Part shown: in pieces, positions 1-6,357 of the stretch
Layout of the letters: the number at the start of each line of letters is the position of its first letter
Numbering within the stretch: position 1 is the stretch's first letter
Assembly: GCA_964412845.1 (NCBI GenBank)
Contig: CAYPQM010000183.1
Location: 1 to 12,337, forward strand
Origin: JAWWPY01 sp964412845
GTDB lineage: Bacteria > Actinomycetota > Actinomycetes > Streptosporangiales > Streptosporangiaceae
Reading direction: 5' to 3'
Length of the DNA stretch: 12,337 nucleotides
Notes under the pieces: generated by a model
Seen by the model: only the letters and a program-made list of their open reading frames with translations
Told to the model about the DNA's origin: nothing
Databases searched by the model: none
Translations under genes and position numbers: made by a program

Positions 1-93
1 ATGATCCGCGGCAGGTCTGAGCCAGGGGTCAGCTCGCCGCAGTACGCGGCGCGGGTGGTGGACGCGTTGCTGCGCGGGCACCGCCCGCGCTGA
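1..93 (+). CDS. 3' end of an unidentified gene (partial)
   Basis: This is an open frame entering from the left edge and ending at TGA 91-93, with at least 30 residues visible. Nearly every codon ends in G or C, as expected for a real gene in this genome. The last residues form an amphipathic helix (core ARVVDALLRG) followed by a basic tail. The product cannot be named from so little: a C-terminal helix like this is common in alpha/beta hydrolases and many other enzymes. The ATG at position 1 is probably internal rather than the true start. The gene converges on the methyltransferase gene, and the two overlap at 29-93, which is unusual enough to leave some doubt about either 3' end. Confidence 0.5.
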   Translation: MIRGRSEPGVSSPQYAARVVDALLRGHRPR

Positions 94-847
94 CCGGCCC
101 CGCGCCCGCCAGGAACGTCCGGGAGCACCTGGTCACGTAGGGCAGGTCGATCTCCGCCCGGCCCGCGAGCGCGGGATGGGTGTCCAGCAGGCGGCGCACC
201 GCCGCGAGGACCGCCGCCCGCTCGCCGGCCTGCATGGTGATGATGTAGCTGCGCGACGCGGCCAGGTCGATCAGCGTGCCCGGGGTGATGCGGTTGCGCC
301 ACTCCACGTCGAGGCGGTCGACCGGGCCGAACGGCGGGCCGACCGCGGGGGCCGAATTGATCAGGTCCTCGTTGTGATCACCGTGAATGATCCGGCCGAG
401 CTCCGCCACCCACTCCTCCCGCTCGTCGCGGATATTCCACACCAGGCCGAGCTGCCCGGCTGCCGCCAGCACCCGCGCCACCTCGGGGACCGCGCGCCGC
501 GGGTCCACCCAATGCCAGGCCTGCGCCGCGAGCACGACATCCACACTGCCGTCCTCCAGCGGAATCTCCTCCGCCGTCCCCGCAAAAACCGGGACATCCG
601 GCACGCACAGAGCCAGTTGCGCACGCATGCCGCCCGACGGCTCGACGGCGACAACGTCAAGGCCCCGGCCGTGCAGCAGGCTGGTGAGCTTCCCGGTGCC
701 AGCCCCGAGGTCGAGAACCCGCCGCGCGCCGGGGGGCAGCAGCCAGTCGATGGCCTCCGGCGGGTAGGTCGGCCGGCCCCGCTGGTAAGTAGCGGCGGCG
801 GCCCCGAACGACGCGGCCTGAGCTGCCCGGCGTCCATCCGCTGCCAT
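29..847 (-). CDS. Class I SAM-dependent methyltransferase
   Basis: The 272-residue product is a soluble methyltransferase of the Methyltransf_11 (UbiE-like) kind that moves a methyl group from S-adenosylmethionine to an unknown small molecule. Visible motifs are the SAM-binding glycine loop VLDLGAGTGKLT (residues 44-55), the acidic end of strand beta2 in VVAVEPSGGM (65-74, Glu69), and the TAEEIPLEDGSVDVV segment (91-105) followed by AQAWHWVD. The ATG at 847 is chosen because family members begin shortly before a FxxxAxxYxRGRPxYP motif; the frame stays open upstream, but that part is Arg/Pro-rich and unlike the family. There is no clear Shine-Dalgarno site. Relatives usually end soon after PYVTRC; here about 30 extra Ala/Arg/Pro-rich residues follow, read across the end of the convergent gene at 1-93. 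It is divergent from the phzF-like gene. The substrate is unknown. Confidence 0.85.
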   Translation of the reverse strand: MAADGRRAAQAASFGAAAATYQRGRPTYPPEAIDWLLPPGARRVLDLGAGTGKLTSLLHGRGLDVVAVEPSGGMRAQLALCVPDVPVFAGTAEEIPLEDGSVDVVLAAQAWHWVDPRRAVPEVARVLAAAGQLGLVWNIRDEREEWVAELGRIIHGDHNEDLINSAPAVGPPFGPVDRLDVEWRNRITPGTLIDLAASRSYIITMQAGERAAVLAAVRRLLDTHPALAGRAEIDLPYVTRCSRTFLAGAGPVSAGGARAATRPPPAPRTAAS

Positions 848-962
848 ACGGCACAGTCTCGCACGCCCGCCCCGGCCCGGGTCAGTGAGCGGCCCGGCCG
901 GGATGGCGGCCCGGGGTATTCCCGTTGCCACGGGATGGGCCAATCGGCCAGACTCCGGTGTT
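848..962. promoter_or_regulatory. Divergent intergenic region, methyltransferase / phzF-like
   Basis: These 115 bases lie between two divergent starts and must hold both promoters if both genes are transcribed from here. They contain a perfect inverted repeat, TCCCGT-TGCC-ACGGGA, at 920-935 (6-bp arms, 4-base gap) and a CCCGGCCGGG palindrome at 893-902. No convincing -10/-35 pair stands out, as is common in high-GC actinomycetes. The inverted repeat could be an operator shared by both genes or a short hairpin in the phzF leader. This is inference. Confidence 0.35.
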
Positions 963-1793
963 GTGCAGCGTTCCTTCGTTGAGGTCGACGTCTTCACCAC
1001 CACGCCCTACTACGGCAACGCACTGGCGGTGGTGCTCGACGGCGCTGGCCTGACCACCAGCGAGATGCAGCGGTTCGCCCGCTGGACCAACCTGTCGGAG
1101 AGCACGTTCGTGCTGGCGCCCGGCGCGGCCGGCGCGGACTACCAGGTACGCATCTTCACCCCGGTCGCGGAGCTTCCCTTCGCGGGGCACCCGACGCTCG
1201 GCACCTGCCACGCCTGGCTGGCGGCCGGCGGGACGCCCGCTGACCCCGATGTCATCGTGCAGGAGTGCGGCGCGGGCCTGGTCCCGATCCGCCGCACCGC
1301 CGACGGGCTGGCGTTCGCGGCACCCCCGCTGCTGCGGTCCGGGCCGGTGGACGAGCCGCTCGCGGAGCACATCGCCGCGCTGCTCGGCATCAGCCGGGCC
1401 GAGATCGTCGACCTGCGATGGGCGGACAACGGCCCCGGCTGGGTCGCGGTGCTGCTGGCCAGCGCCCAGGAGGTCCTCGCGCTGCGCCCCGGCGTGGTGG
1501 ACCTCGACCTGGGCGTGGCGGGCCCGTACCCGGCAGGCTCGCCAGCCGCGTTCGAGGTGCGGGCGTTCTTCCCCAAGGACGGGGCCACCACCGAGGACCC
1601 GGTCACCGGGAGCCTGAACGCGTCGCTCGCCGAGTGGCTGCTGAGCACCGGGCGGGCGAGCGTGCCGTACGTGGCGAGCCAGGGAACGGTGCTCGGGCGG
1701 GCCGGGCGGGTGCACATTTCCCGCGATCGGGACAACACCATCTGGGTCGGCGGCGGAACGGTCACCTGCGTGACAGGACACGCAGAGCTTTAG
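963..1793 (+). CDS. PhzF-family isomerase/epimerase
   Basis: The 276-residue product belongs to the PhzF superfamily (diaminopimelate-epimerase fold). The founding member isomerises trans-2,3-dihydro-3-hydroxyanthranilate in phenazine synthesis, but most members have unknown substrates. Seen here are the N-terminal QRSFVEVDVFTTTPYYGNA strand and loop, NLSEST with the expected catalytic acid (Glu46), RIFTPVAELPFAGHPTLGT (63-81), and the second-half signature EDPVTGSLNAS (211-221). GTG 963 is chosen because PhzF proteins start just before QRSF; earlier in-frame starts (GTG 885, ATG 903) would add a non-homologous Gly/Pro-rich stretch. No strong Shine-Dalgarno site precedes it. No phenazine genes are nearby, so a role in phenazine synthesis is not supported. 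The 3' end is duplicated in tandem just past the stop. Confidence 0.88.
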   Translation: MQRSFVEVDVFTTTPYYGNALAVVLDGAGLTTSEMQRFARWTNLSESTFVLAPGAAGADYQVRIFTPVAELPFAGHPTLGTCHAWLAAGGTPADPDVIVQECGAGLVPIRRTADGLAFAAPPLLRSGPVDEPLAEHIAALLGISRAEIVDLRWADNGPGWVAVLLASAQEVLALRPGVVDLDLGVAGPYPAGSPAAFEVRAFFPKDGATTEDPVTGSLNASLAEWLLSTGRASVPYVASQGTVLGRAGRVHISRDRDNTIWVGGGTVTCVTGHAEL

Positions 1794-1836
1794 CGGCCGG
1801 AACGGTCACCTGCGGGCAGGACACGCAGCGCTTTAG
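1755..1836 (+). repeat. Tandem duplication of the phzF 3' end, 44-bp period
   Basis: The last 39 bases of the phzF-like gene, including its TAG (1755-1793), recur at 1799-1836. The copies differ by only two substitutions and one deleted base: both begin GGAACGGTCACCTGCG and both end in GCTTTAG. The one-base deletion shifts the frame of the second copy, so it is non-coding. This looks like a fairly recent slippage or unequal-crossover event. Confidence 0.85.
1766..1785 (+). terminator. Possible hairpin terminator at the phzF 3' end
   Basis: CTGCGTG (1766-1772) and CACGCAG (1779-1785) form a perfect 7-bp stem with an ACAGGA loop, followed by AGCTTT. The hairpin overlaps the last codons of the gene. 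The duplicated copy keeps a weaker version: CTGCG at 1810-1814 pairs with CGCAG at 1824-1828, followed by CGCTTT. A terminator role is inferred; the U-tract is very short. Confidence 0.35.
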
Positions 1837-1908
1837 GGGTACGGCAGGCTGTCACCGGGAATCCATCTTCAGTGCGCGCCGGAACCGCCGGCCGGAGAGT
1901 TGGAGACC

Positions 1909-2946
1909 GTGGACCTATCGCAGGAATGGGGCGACCTGCTGCGCGGCGAGGCCGCCGGGTACGCGAGCGCGGCGCTGGCCAACATCAGGCACGAGTTCCC
2001 CGCCGCGGTGCAGCACACGATGACCAAGCCCGGTGACTTCCCGTACCGGCCACGGGCGCGGACGCCGGTCTTCTACGGCAGTTTCGACTGGCATTCGTCG
2101 GTGGAAATGCACTGGGCGCTGGTCCGGCTGCTGCGGATGGCTCCCGACGCGGTGCCCGCGAGCGCGATCCGGGCCACGCTCGGCGCCCAGTTCACCCCGG
2201 TGGGGCTGATGGCCGAGGCGGACTTCGTCGCTGGCCCGGGTGGCCAGGCGGAGCGGCCACACGGCTGGGCCTGGGCGCTCGCGCTCATCCACGAGACAGC
2301 GAGCTGGGACGACCCGGACGCGCGCAAGTGGACGGCCGCCATGGCGCCGCTGGCTCAGGCCCTGACCGGCTGTTTCCTCGGCTGGCTGTCCAGCCAGGCG
2401 TACCCGGTGCGGTACGGGACGGACAGCAATAGTGCGTTTGGTATGTCCAGGGTGTTGCCGTTCGCCGACTGGCGGGCCCGCGCGGGGGAGCCGACGCTGC
2501 TGGCCGCGATCACGGCGAAGGCGGACGCGTGGTTCGGCGGCGACGCCCTCTACCCGGCTGACTGGGAGCCTTCCGGGGACGATTGCCTGTCCCCGGCGCT
2601 GACCCAGGCTGAGCTGATGAGCCGGATCCTGCCGGCCGACGAGTTCGCCGGATGGCTGTCGGTCTTCCTGCCGGGCATCGAGTGGGGGCGGCCAGCGGTC
2701 TTGTTCACCCCGGCGGTGGTACCTGAGTCCGCGGACGGCCAGGCCGCCCGGCTGCATGGCCTGAACGCGAGCCGGGCCTGGTGCTGGCGGCGCATCGCGG
2801 CCGCGCTGCCCGCCGGGGACCCCCGGATCGAGACGGCGCTCGGCGCCGCGCGGCAGCATGCCCGGGCGGTGCTGCCGCACGTGCTGGGCGGCGACTACAC
2901 GGTGGCGCACTGGCTGGCCAGCTACGCGGTGCTCATGCTGAGCTGA
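1909..2946 (+). CDS. DUF2891 family protein
   Basis: The 345-residue product is soluble, helix-rich and lacks a signal peptide. I recognise it as DUF2891, a conserved bacterial family of unknown function. The family hallmark is the FYGSFDWHSSVEMHW block at residues 55-69, followed by an HWxLVRLLR-type helix. Other conserved-looking segments are HGWAWALAL in the middle and LSPALTQAELMSRILPADEF toward the C-terminus, then a FLPGI segment. The Trp/His-rich conserved blocks suggest an enzyme, possibly of helical-barrel type, but I would not assign an activity. GTG 1909 sits 9 bases after GGAGAG (1894-1899); TTG 1900 in the same frame is the alternative. It lies 115 bp after phzF and could share its transcript unless the phzF hairpin terminates. 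It converges on nadE, with the two stops only 9 bases apart. Confidence 0.82.
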   Translation: MDLSQEWGDLLRGEAAGYASAALANIRHEFPAAVQHTMTKPGDFPYRPRARTPVFYGSFDWHSSVEMHWALVRLLRMAPDAVPASAIRATLGAQFTPVGLMAEADFVAGPGGQAERPHGWAWALALIHETASWDDPDARKWTAAMAPLAQALTGCFLGWLSSQAYPVRYGTDSNSAFGMSRVLPFADWRARAGEPTLLAAITAKADAWFGGDALYPADWEPSGDDCLSPALTQAELMSRILPADEFAGWLSVFLPGIEWGRPAVLFTPAVVPESADGQAARLHGLNASRAWCWRRIAAALPAGDPRIETALGAARQHARAVLPHVLGGDYTVAHWLASYAVLMLS

Positions 2947-2955
2947 CCGGGGCCG

Positions 2956-4767
2956 CTACGGGCGCGGTTCCCGCCACCGGCTGGTGATCGGCAGGCGGCG
3001 GTCGCGGCCGAAGTTCCGGGTCGTGATCTTCGGGCCGGGCGGGTACTGGCGCCGCTTGTACTCGGCCCGGTCGACCAGCCGGATCACCCGGTCCACCAGG
3101 GCCGGGTCGTGGCCCGCCGCGACCAGCGCCGCGGCGCCCATGTCCTTTTCCACATAGTCGTCCAGCAGGGCGTCGAGCACCTGGTAGTCGGGCAGCGAAT
3201 CAGTGTCCAGCTGGCCGGGGGCCAGTTCCGCGCTCGGCGGCTTGGTGATCGAGTTGTCCGGGATCGGCGGGCTATCGCCGCGCTGGATGGCCTGCTCGTT
3301 GCGCCACCGGGCCAGCTCCCAGACCAGGGTCTTGAGCACGTCCTTGATCGGGGCGAAGCCGCCCGCCGAGTCGCCGTAGAGGGTCGAGTACCCCGTGGCC
3401 AGCTCGCTCTTGTTCCCGGTGGTGAGGACCAGGTGCCCCTCGGCATTGCTCAGCGCCATCAGGATCATGCCGCGGATCCGGGCCTGCAGGTTCTCGGCGG
3501 CCAGCCCGTGCAGGTCAAGCTCGCCGTGGTAGGCGTCCACCATGGGGCCGACGGGCACCGTCCGCGCGTGCAGGCCCTGGCGCTTGGCCAGGTCCTCAGC
3601 GTCCGCCACCGAGTGGTCCGAGGAGTAGCGGCTGGGCATGAGCACCACGTGCACCAGGTCCGGCCCGAGGGCATCGGCGGCGATCGTGGCGGTCAGCGCT
3701 GAATCGATGCCGCCGGACAGCCCGAGGATGACCGAGCCGAACCCGTTCTTGCGCACGTAATCCCGGACACCGGTGACCAGGGCCGCATAAATCTCCGCCG
3801 GGTCAGCCAGCCGGGGCCAGATCACTCCGGCGGCGGGGCCGGAGTCCGCTGGCGGCGCCAGCGGCGGCAGCGCCGGCAGGGTGACCCGGTGGATCGTGAT
3901 CGTCGTGCCGTCGTGCGCGTCGGCGGGCGTCTCGCCGGGTAGCACCGCCGGGTCGGCGGGGGGCAGCTCGAGGTCGGCGAGCACCAGCGTCTCCTCGAAC
4001 TGCGGGCCGCGGGCGAGCAGCTGGCCGGCCGCGTCCACGATGATCGAGTCGCCATCAAAGACCAGCTCGTCCTGGCCACCCATCATGTTCACGTAGGCGA
4101 GGGTGGCGCCGGCCTCGCGGGCCCGCCGCGCGCACAGCTCAAGCCGCGCCTCCTCCTTGCCGCGCTCGAAGGGGGACGCGTTGGGCACGACCAGCAGTCC
4201 GGCGGCGGCCTGCCTGGTCACCGCCACCGGGCCGCCGTCCTGCCAGAGGTCTTCGCAGATGGCGATGGCCACGTCGACCGCGCCGTCCGGCGATCCAGGC
4301 CCGGGGCAGGGGAGCCGGAACACCGGCAGCCGGTGGCCCGGCACGAAGTACCGGTACTCGTCGAACACGCCGTAGTTCGGCAGGTGGTGCTTGGCCGTGG
4401 TCACCACCACCTGCCCCCCGTGCAGCAGCGCGGCGGCATCCAGCGGGGCTCCGGTGGGCAGGCCGACCCGTGGTGGCAGCCCGGTGCGCTTGCCCAGGTA
4501 CCCGGTGACCACGGCGATGCTGCCGAGCCCGTCAGCGGCGAGCCGCTGCGCGGTGACGTCCAGGGCAGCGATCGAGGCGTCCACGAACGAGGCCCGCAGC
4601 GCGAGGTCCTCCACGGGGTAGCCGGTCAGCATCATCTCAGGGAAGACGACCAGCGCAGCACCCTGCTCGGCGGCGCGGAGCGTCCACTCGGCCACACGGG
4701 CGGCATTGCCGTCCAGGTCGCCGACAGTGGAATTCGTCTGGGCAAGGGCGATCCGGAGCCTTGGCAC
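2956..4767 (-). CDS. nadE: Glutamine-dependent NAD(+) synthetase
   Basis: The 603-residue cytosolic enzyme amidates nicotinic acid adenine dinucleotide to NAD+ using ATP and ammonia from glutamine, the last step of NAD synthesis. The N-terminal nitrilase-type glutaminase domain shows the full catalytic triad: Glu44 in VFPEMMLTGY, Lys126 in TAKHHLPNYG, and Cys171 in AICEDLWQDG. The C-terminal synthetase domain (about 325-603) has the ATP pyrophosphatase P-loop SGGIDS (351-356), TTGNKSE (449-455), and the typical ending KRRQYPPGPKITTRNFGRDR (571-590). The length fits the shorter fused class; the M. tuberculosis enzyme is longer, near 680 residues. The start is GTG with no Shine-Dalgarno site, but TAGGCT lies 6 bases upstream, suggesting a leaderless message. 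The gene is divergent from glnA2 and convergent with the DUF2891 gene. Confidence 0.97.
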   Translation of the reverse strand: MPRLRIALAQTNSTVGDLDGNAARVAEWTLRAAEQGAALVVFPEMMLTGYPVEDLALRASFVDASIAALDVTAQRLAADGLGSIAVVTGYLGKRTGLPPRVGLPTGAPLDAAALLHGGQVVVTTAKHHLPNYGVFDEYRYFVPGHRLPVFRLPCPGPGSPDGAVDVAIAICEDLWQDGGPVAVTRQAAAGLLVVPNASPFERGKEEARLELCARRAREAGATLAYVNMMGGQDELVFDGDSIIVDAAGQLLARGPQFEETLVLADLELPPADPAVLPGETPADAHDGTTITIHRVTLPALPPLAPPADSGPAAGVIWPRLADPAEIYAALVTGVRDYVRKNGFGSVILGLSGGIDSALTATIAADALGPDLVHVVLMPSRYSSDHSVADAEDLAKRQGLHARTVPVGPMVDAYHGELDLHGLAAENLQARIRGMILMALSNAEGHLVLTTGNKSELATGYSTLYGDSAGGFAPIKDVLKTLVWELARWRNEQAIQRGDSPPIPDNSITKPPSAELAPGQLDTDSLPDYQVLDALLDDYVEKDMGAAALVAAGHDPALVDRVIRLVDRAEYKRRQYPPGPKITTRNFGRDRRLPITSRWREPRP

Positions 4768-4773
4768 GGAATC

Positions 4774-4779
4774 AGCCTA
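4774..4779 (-). promoter_or_regulatory. Candidate -10 box of a leaderless nadE promoter
   Basis: Read on the minus strand, TAGGCT fits the actinobacterial TANNNT -10 pattern. It ends 6 bases before the nadE GTG, so transcription would begin at or next to the start codon. The lack of any Shine-Dalgarno sequence supports this. No recognisable -35 is present; the expected -35 position falls inside the palindrome at 4793-4806. Confidence 0.4.
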
Positions 4780-4792
4780 TGCGCAGGCGGCG

Positions 4793-4806
4793 CGCCCGAT
4801 CGGGCG
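4793..4806. promoter_or_regulatory. 14-bp perfect palindrome, possible operator
   Basis: CGCCCGATCGGGCG is a perfect palindrome located 26-39 bp before the nadE start, over the position expected for the -35 of the candidate nadE promoter. A dimeric repressor could bind here. It does not match a binding site I can name, and palindromes of this base composition do arise by chance in GC-rich DNA. Confidence 0.35.
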
Positions 4807-4859
4807 GGGCGGGCGTGACTACGGCGGCCTGCAGGTAGCGTCGGTGGGCAGAGGGATTC

Positions 4860-4875
4860 GTAACGCGTAGGTAAC
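4860..4875 (+). promoter_or_regulatory. GlnR/PhoP-like direct repeat upstream of glnA2
   Basis: Two GTAAC pentamers (4860-4864 and 4871-4875) are separated by exactly 6 bases. Actinomycete GlnR boxes are described as GTnAC-n6-GaAAC repeats, so the first pentamer fits exactly and the second deviates at one position. PHO boxes for PhoP also have an 11-bp period (GTTCACC units), and GTAACACC is similar. The site lies 106-121 bp before the glnA2 ATG. Regulation by either protein is inferred only. Confidence 0.4.
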
Positions 4876-4899
4876 ACCGTCGCGAGAGACTGTCCCTCA

Positions 4900-4935
4900 G
4901 GGCAGGCCCGGCACGCCCGCGGAGCCGCGCTGCCC
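4900..4935 (+). promoter_or_regulatory. Possible leader hairpin before glnA2
   Basis: GGGCAG (4900-4905) can pair with CTGCCC (4930-4935), and a smaller CGCGG-AG-CCGCG hairpin fits inside the loop. If the transcript begins upstream, this would be leader structure 45-80 bases before the glnA2 start. It has no U-tract, and a simple chance GC-rich fold is possible. Confidence 0.2.
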
Positions 4936-4980
4936 GAATCCCGGCAAGATCGAATCGCTGACCAGCAAGGACGGGCAGTC

Positions 4981-6342
4981 ATGGACCGGCAGGAAGAATT
5001 CGTCCTCCGCACCCTGGAGGAGCGGGATATCCGTTTCGTCCGGTTGTGGTTTACGGATGTGCTCGGCACGCTGAAGTCGGTCGCGGTGGCGCCCGCTGAG
5101 CTTGAGGGCGCGTTCGCCGAGGGCATCGGCTTTGACGGCTCCGCGATCGAGGGCTTCGCGCGGGTGTATGAGGCCGACATGCTGGCCAAGCCGGACGCGT
5201 CCACATTCCAGTTGCTGCCCTGGCGCGGCGAGGCATCCGGGGTGGGCCGGATGTTCTGCGACATCAAGATGCCGGACGGCTCACCCTCCTACGCGGACCC
5301 CCGGTACGTGCTCAAGCGGGCGCTCGGCCGCGCGGCCGAGCTGGGGTTCACCTTCTACACCCACCCCGAGGTCGAGTTCTTCCTGCTCAAGGAAAAGCCA
5401 GCGCCGGGCGTCAAGCCGCAGCCCATCGACCTGGGCGGCTACTTCGACCACACGCCGCACGGCATCGCCCACGATTTCCGGCATGTCTCCATCCAGATGC
5501 TGGAGAGCATGGGTATTTCAGTGGAGTTCAGCCACCACGAGGGCGGTCCCGGCCAGCAGGAGATCGACCTGCGCTACGCCGACGCGCTGACCACGGCCGA
5601 CAATGTCATGTCGTTCCGCCTGGTCATGAAAGAAGTGGCGCTCCAGCAGGGTGTCTTCGCCTCGTTCATGCCCAAGCCGTTCACCGAATTCCCGGGCTCT
5701 GGCATGCACACGCACATGTCGCTGTTCGAGGGCGACCGCAACGTCTTCTACGAGCCGGGCGCCGAGTTCCAGCTCTCCAAGCTCGGCCGCGCCTTCATCG
5801 CCGGTCTGCTCAAGCATGCTGCCGAGATCACCGCGGTCTGCAACCAGTGGGTCAACTCCTACAAGCGCCTGTGGGGGGCGACAGAAAGCACCGCCGGAGC
5901 CGGCGGAGAAGCACCCTCCTACATCTGCTGGGGACACAACAACCGCTCGGCGCTGGTCCGGGTGCCGATGTACAAGCCGCAGAAGGGAAACGCCACCCGG
6001 ATAGAGTTCCGGTCGGTTGACTCGGCGTGCAATCCTTATCTGGCGTACGCGCTGATCCTGGCGGCCGGCTTGAAAGGCATCGAGGCGGATTACGAGCTGC
6101 CGCCCGGCGCCGAGGACGATGTGTGGGCGCTGACGTCGGCCGAGCGTCGGTCGCTCGGCATCTCGCCTTTGCCGCAGAGCCTGGACGAGGCCATCAACGC
6201 GATGCAGGACAGTGAGCTGGTCGCGGAGACGCTCGGTGAGCATGTCTTCGACTTCTTCCTGAGGAACAAGCGCAACGAGTGGCGGGATTACCGGCACCAG
6301 GTCACGGAGTTCGAGCTTGACCGCTACCTGCCAATGTTGTGA
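4981..6342 (+). CDS. glnA2: Glutamine synthetase family protein, GlnA2 type
   Basis: The 453-residue product is a type I glutamine-synthetase-family ligase close to M. tuberculosis and Streptomyces GlnA2. Visible elements are the N-terminal beta-grasp with FDGSAIEG (51-58), metal ligands in HPEVEFF (Glu130, Glu132), HEGGPGQQEIDL (186-197), the glutamate/ATP site GSGMHTHMSL (239-248), NRSALVRVP (321-329) and NPYLAYA (351-357). The segment aligned with the adenylylation loop reads EDDVWALTSAERR, with Trp382 where GlnA1 has the modified Tyr (NLYDLPPEE), so GlnE probably does not modify it. In Streptomyces coelicolor, GlnA2 is reported as a gamma-glutamylpolyamine synthetase; that or ordinary glutamine formation are the options. 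The ATG is set by AAGGA at 4967-4971, 9 bases upstream. It is probably co-transcribed with the SARP gene 15 bp downstream. Confidence 0.95.
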   Translation: MDRQEEFVLRTLEERDIRFVRLWFTDVLGTLKSVAVAPAELEGAFAEGIGFDGSAIEGFARVYEADMLAKPDASTFQLLPWRGEASGVGRMFCDIKMPDGSPSYADPRYVLKRALGRAAELGFTFYTHPEVEFFLLKEKPAPGVKPQPIDLGGYFDHTPHGIAHDFRHVSIQMLESMGISVEFSHHEGGPGQQEIDLRYADALTTADNVMSFRLVMKEVALQQGVFASFMPKPFTEFPGSGMHTHMSLFEGDRNVFYEPGAEFQLSKLGRAFIAGLLKHAAEITAVCNQWVNSYKRLWGATESTAGAGGEAPSYICWGHNNRSALVRVPMYKPQKGNATRIEFRSVDSACNPYLAYALILAAGLKGIEADYELPPGAEDDVWALTSAERRSLGISPLPQSLDEAINAMQDSELVAETLGEHVFDFFLRNKRNEWRDYRHQVTEFELDRYLPML

Positions 6343-6346
6343 CTGT

Positions 6347-6350
6347 GAGG
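6347..6350 (+). promoter_or_regulatory. Ribosome binding site deciding the SARP start
   Basis: GAGG (within GTGAGG) lies 7 bases before GTG 6358 and 4 bases after the glnA2 stop. It favours GTG 6358 over the downstream ATG 6415, although ATG 6415 is closer to where SARP homology begins. The position suggests the two genes are translated from one message. Confidence 0.55.
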
Positions 6351-6357
6351 CATACCT

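Noticed and set aside
176..982. Long plus-strand open frame opposite the methyltransferase
   Set aside because: It is antisense to a well-supported methyltransferase, has Arg/Pro/His-rich composition without any domain, and reflects GC-rich frame shadowing.
882..1781. Minus-strand open frame opposite the phzF-like gene
   Set aside because: The plus strand has clear PhzF motifs; the antisense product is low-complexity with no recognisable domain.
963..1793. Phenazine biosynthesis cluster
   Set aside because: Only a PhzF-family protein is present; no phzA-E or phzG homologs are nearby, and most PhzF-family proteins are unrelated to phenazines.
4828..4835. CCTGCAGG palindrome as an operator
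   Set aside because: An 8-bp GC-rich palindrome is expected by chance and has no placement relative to a promoter.
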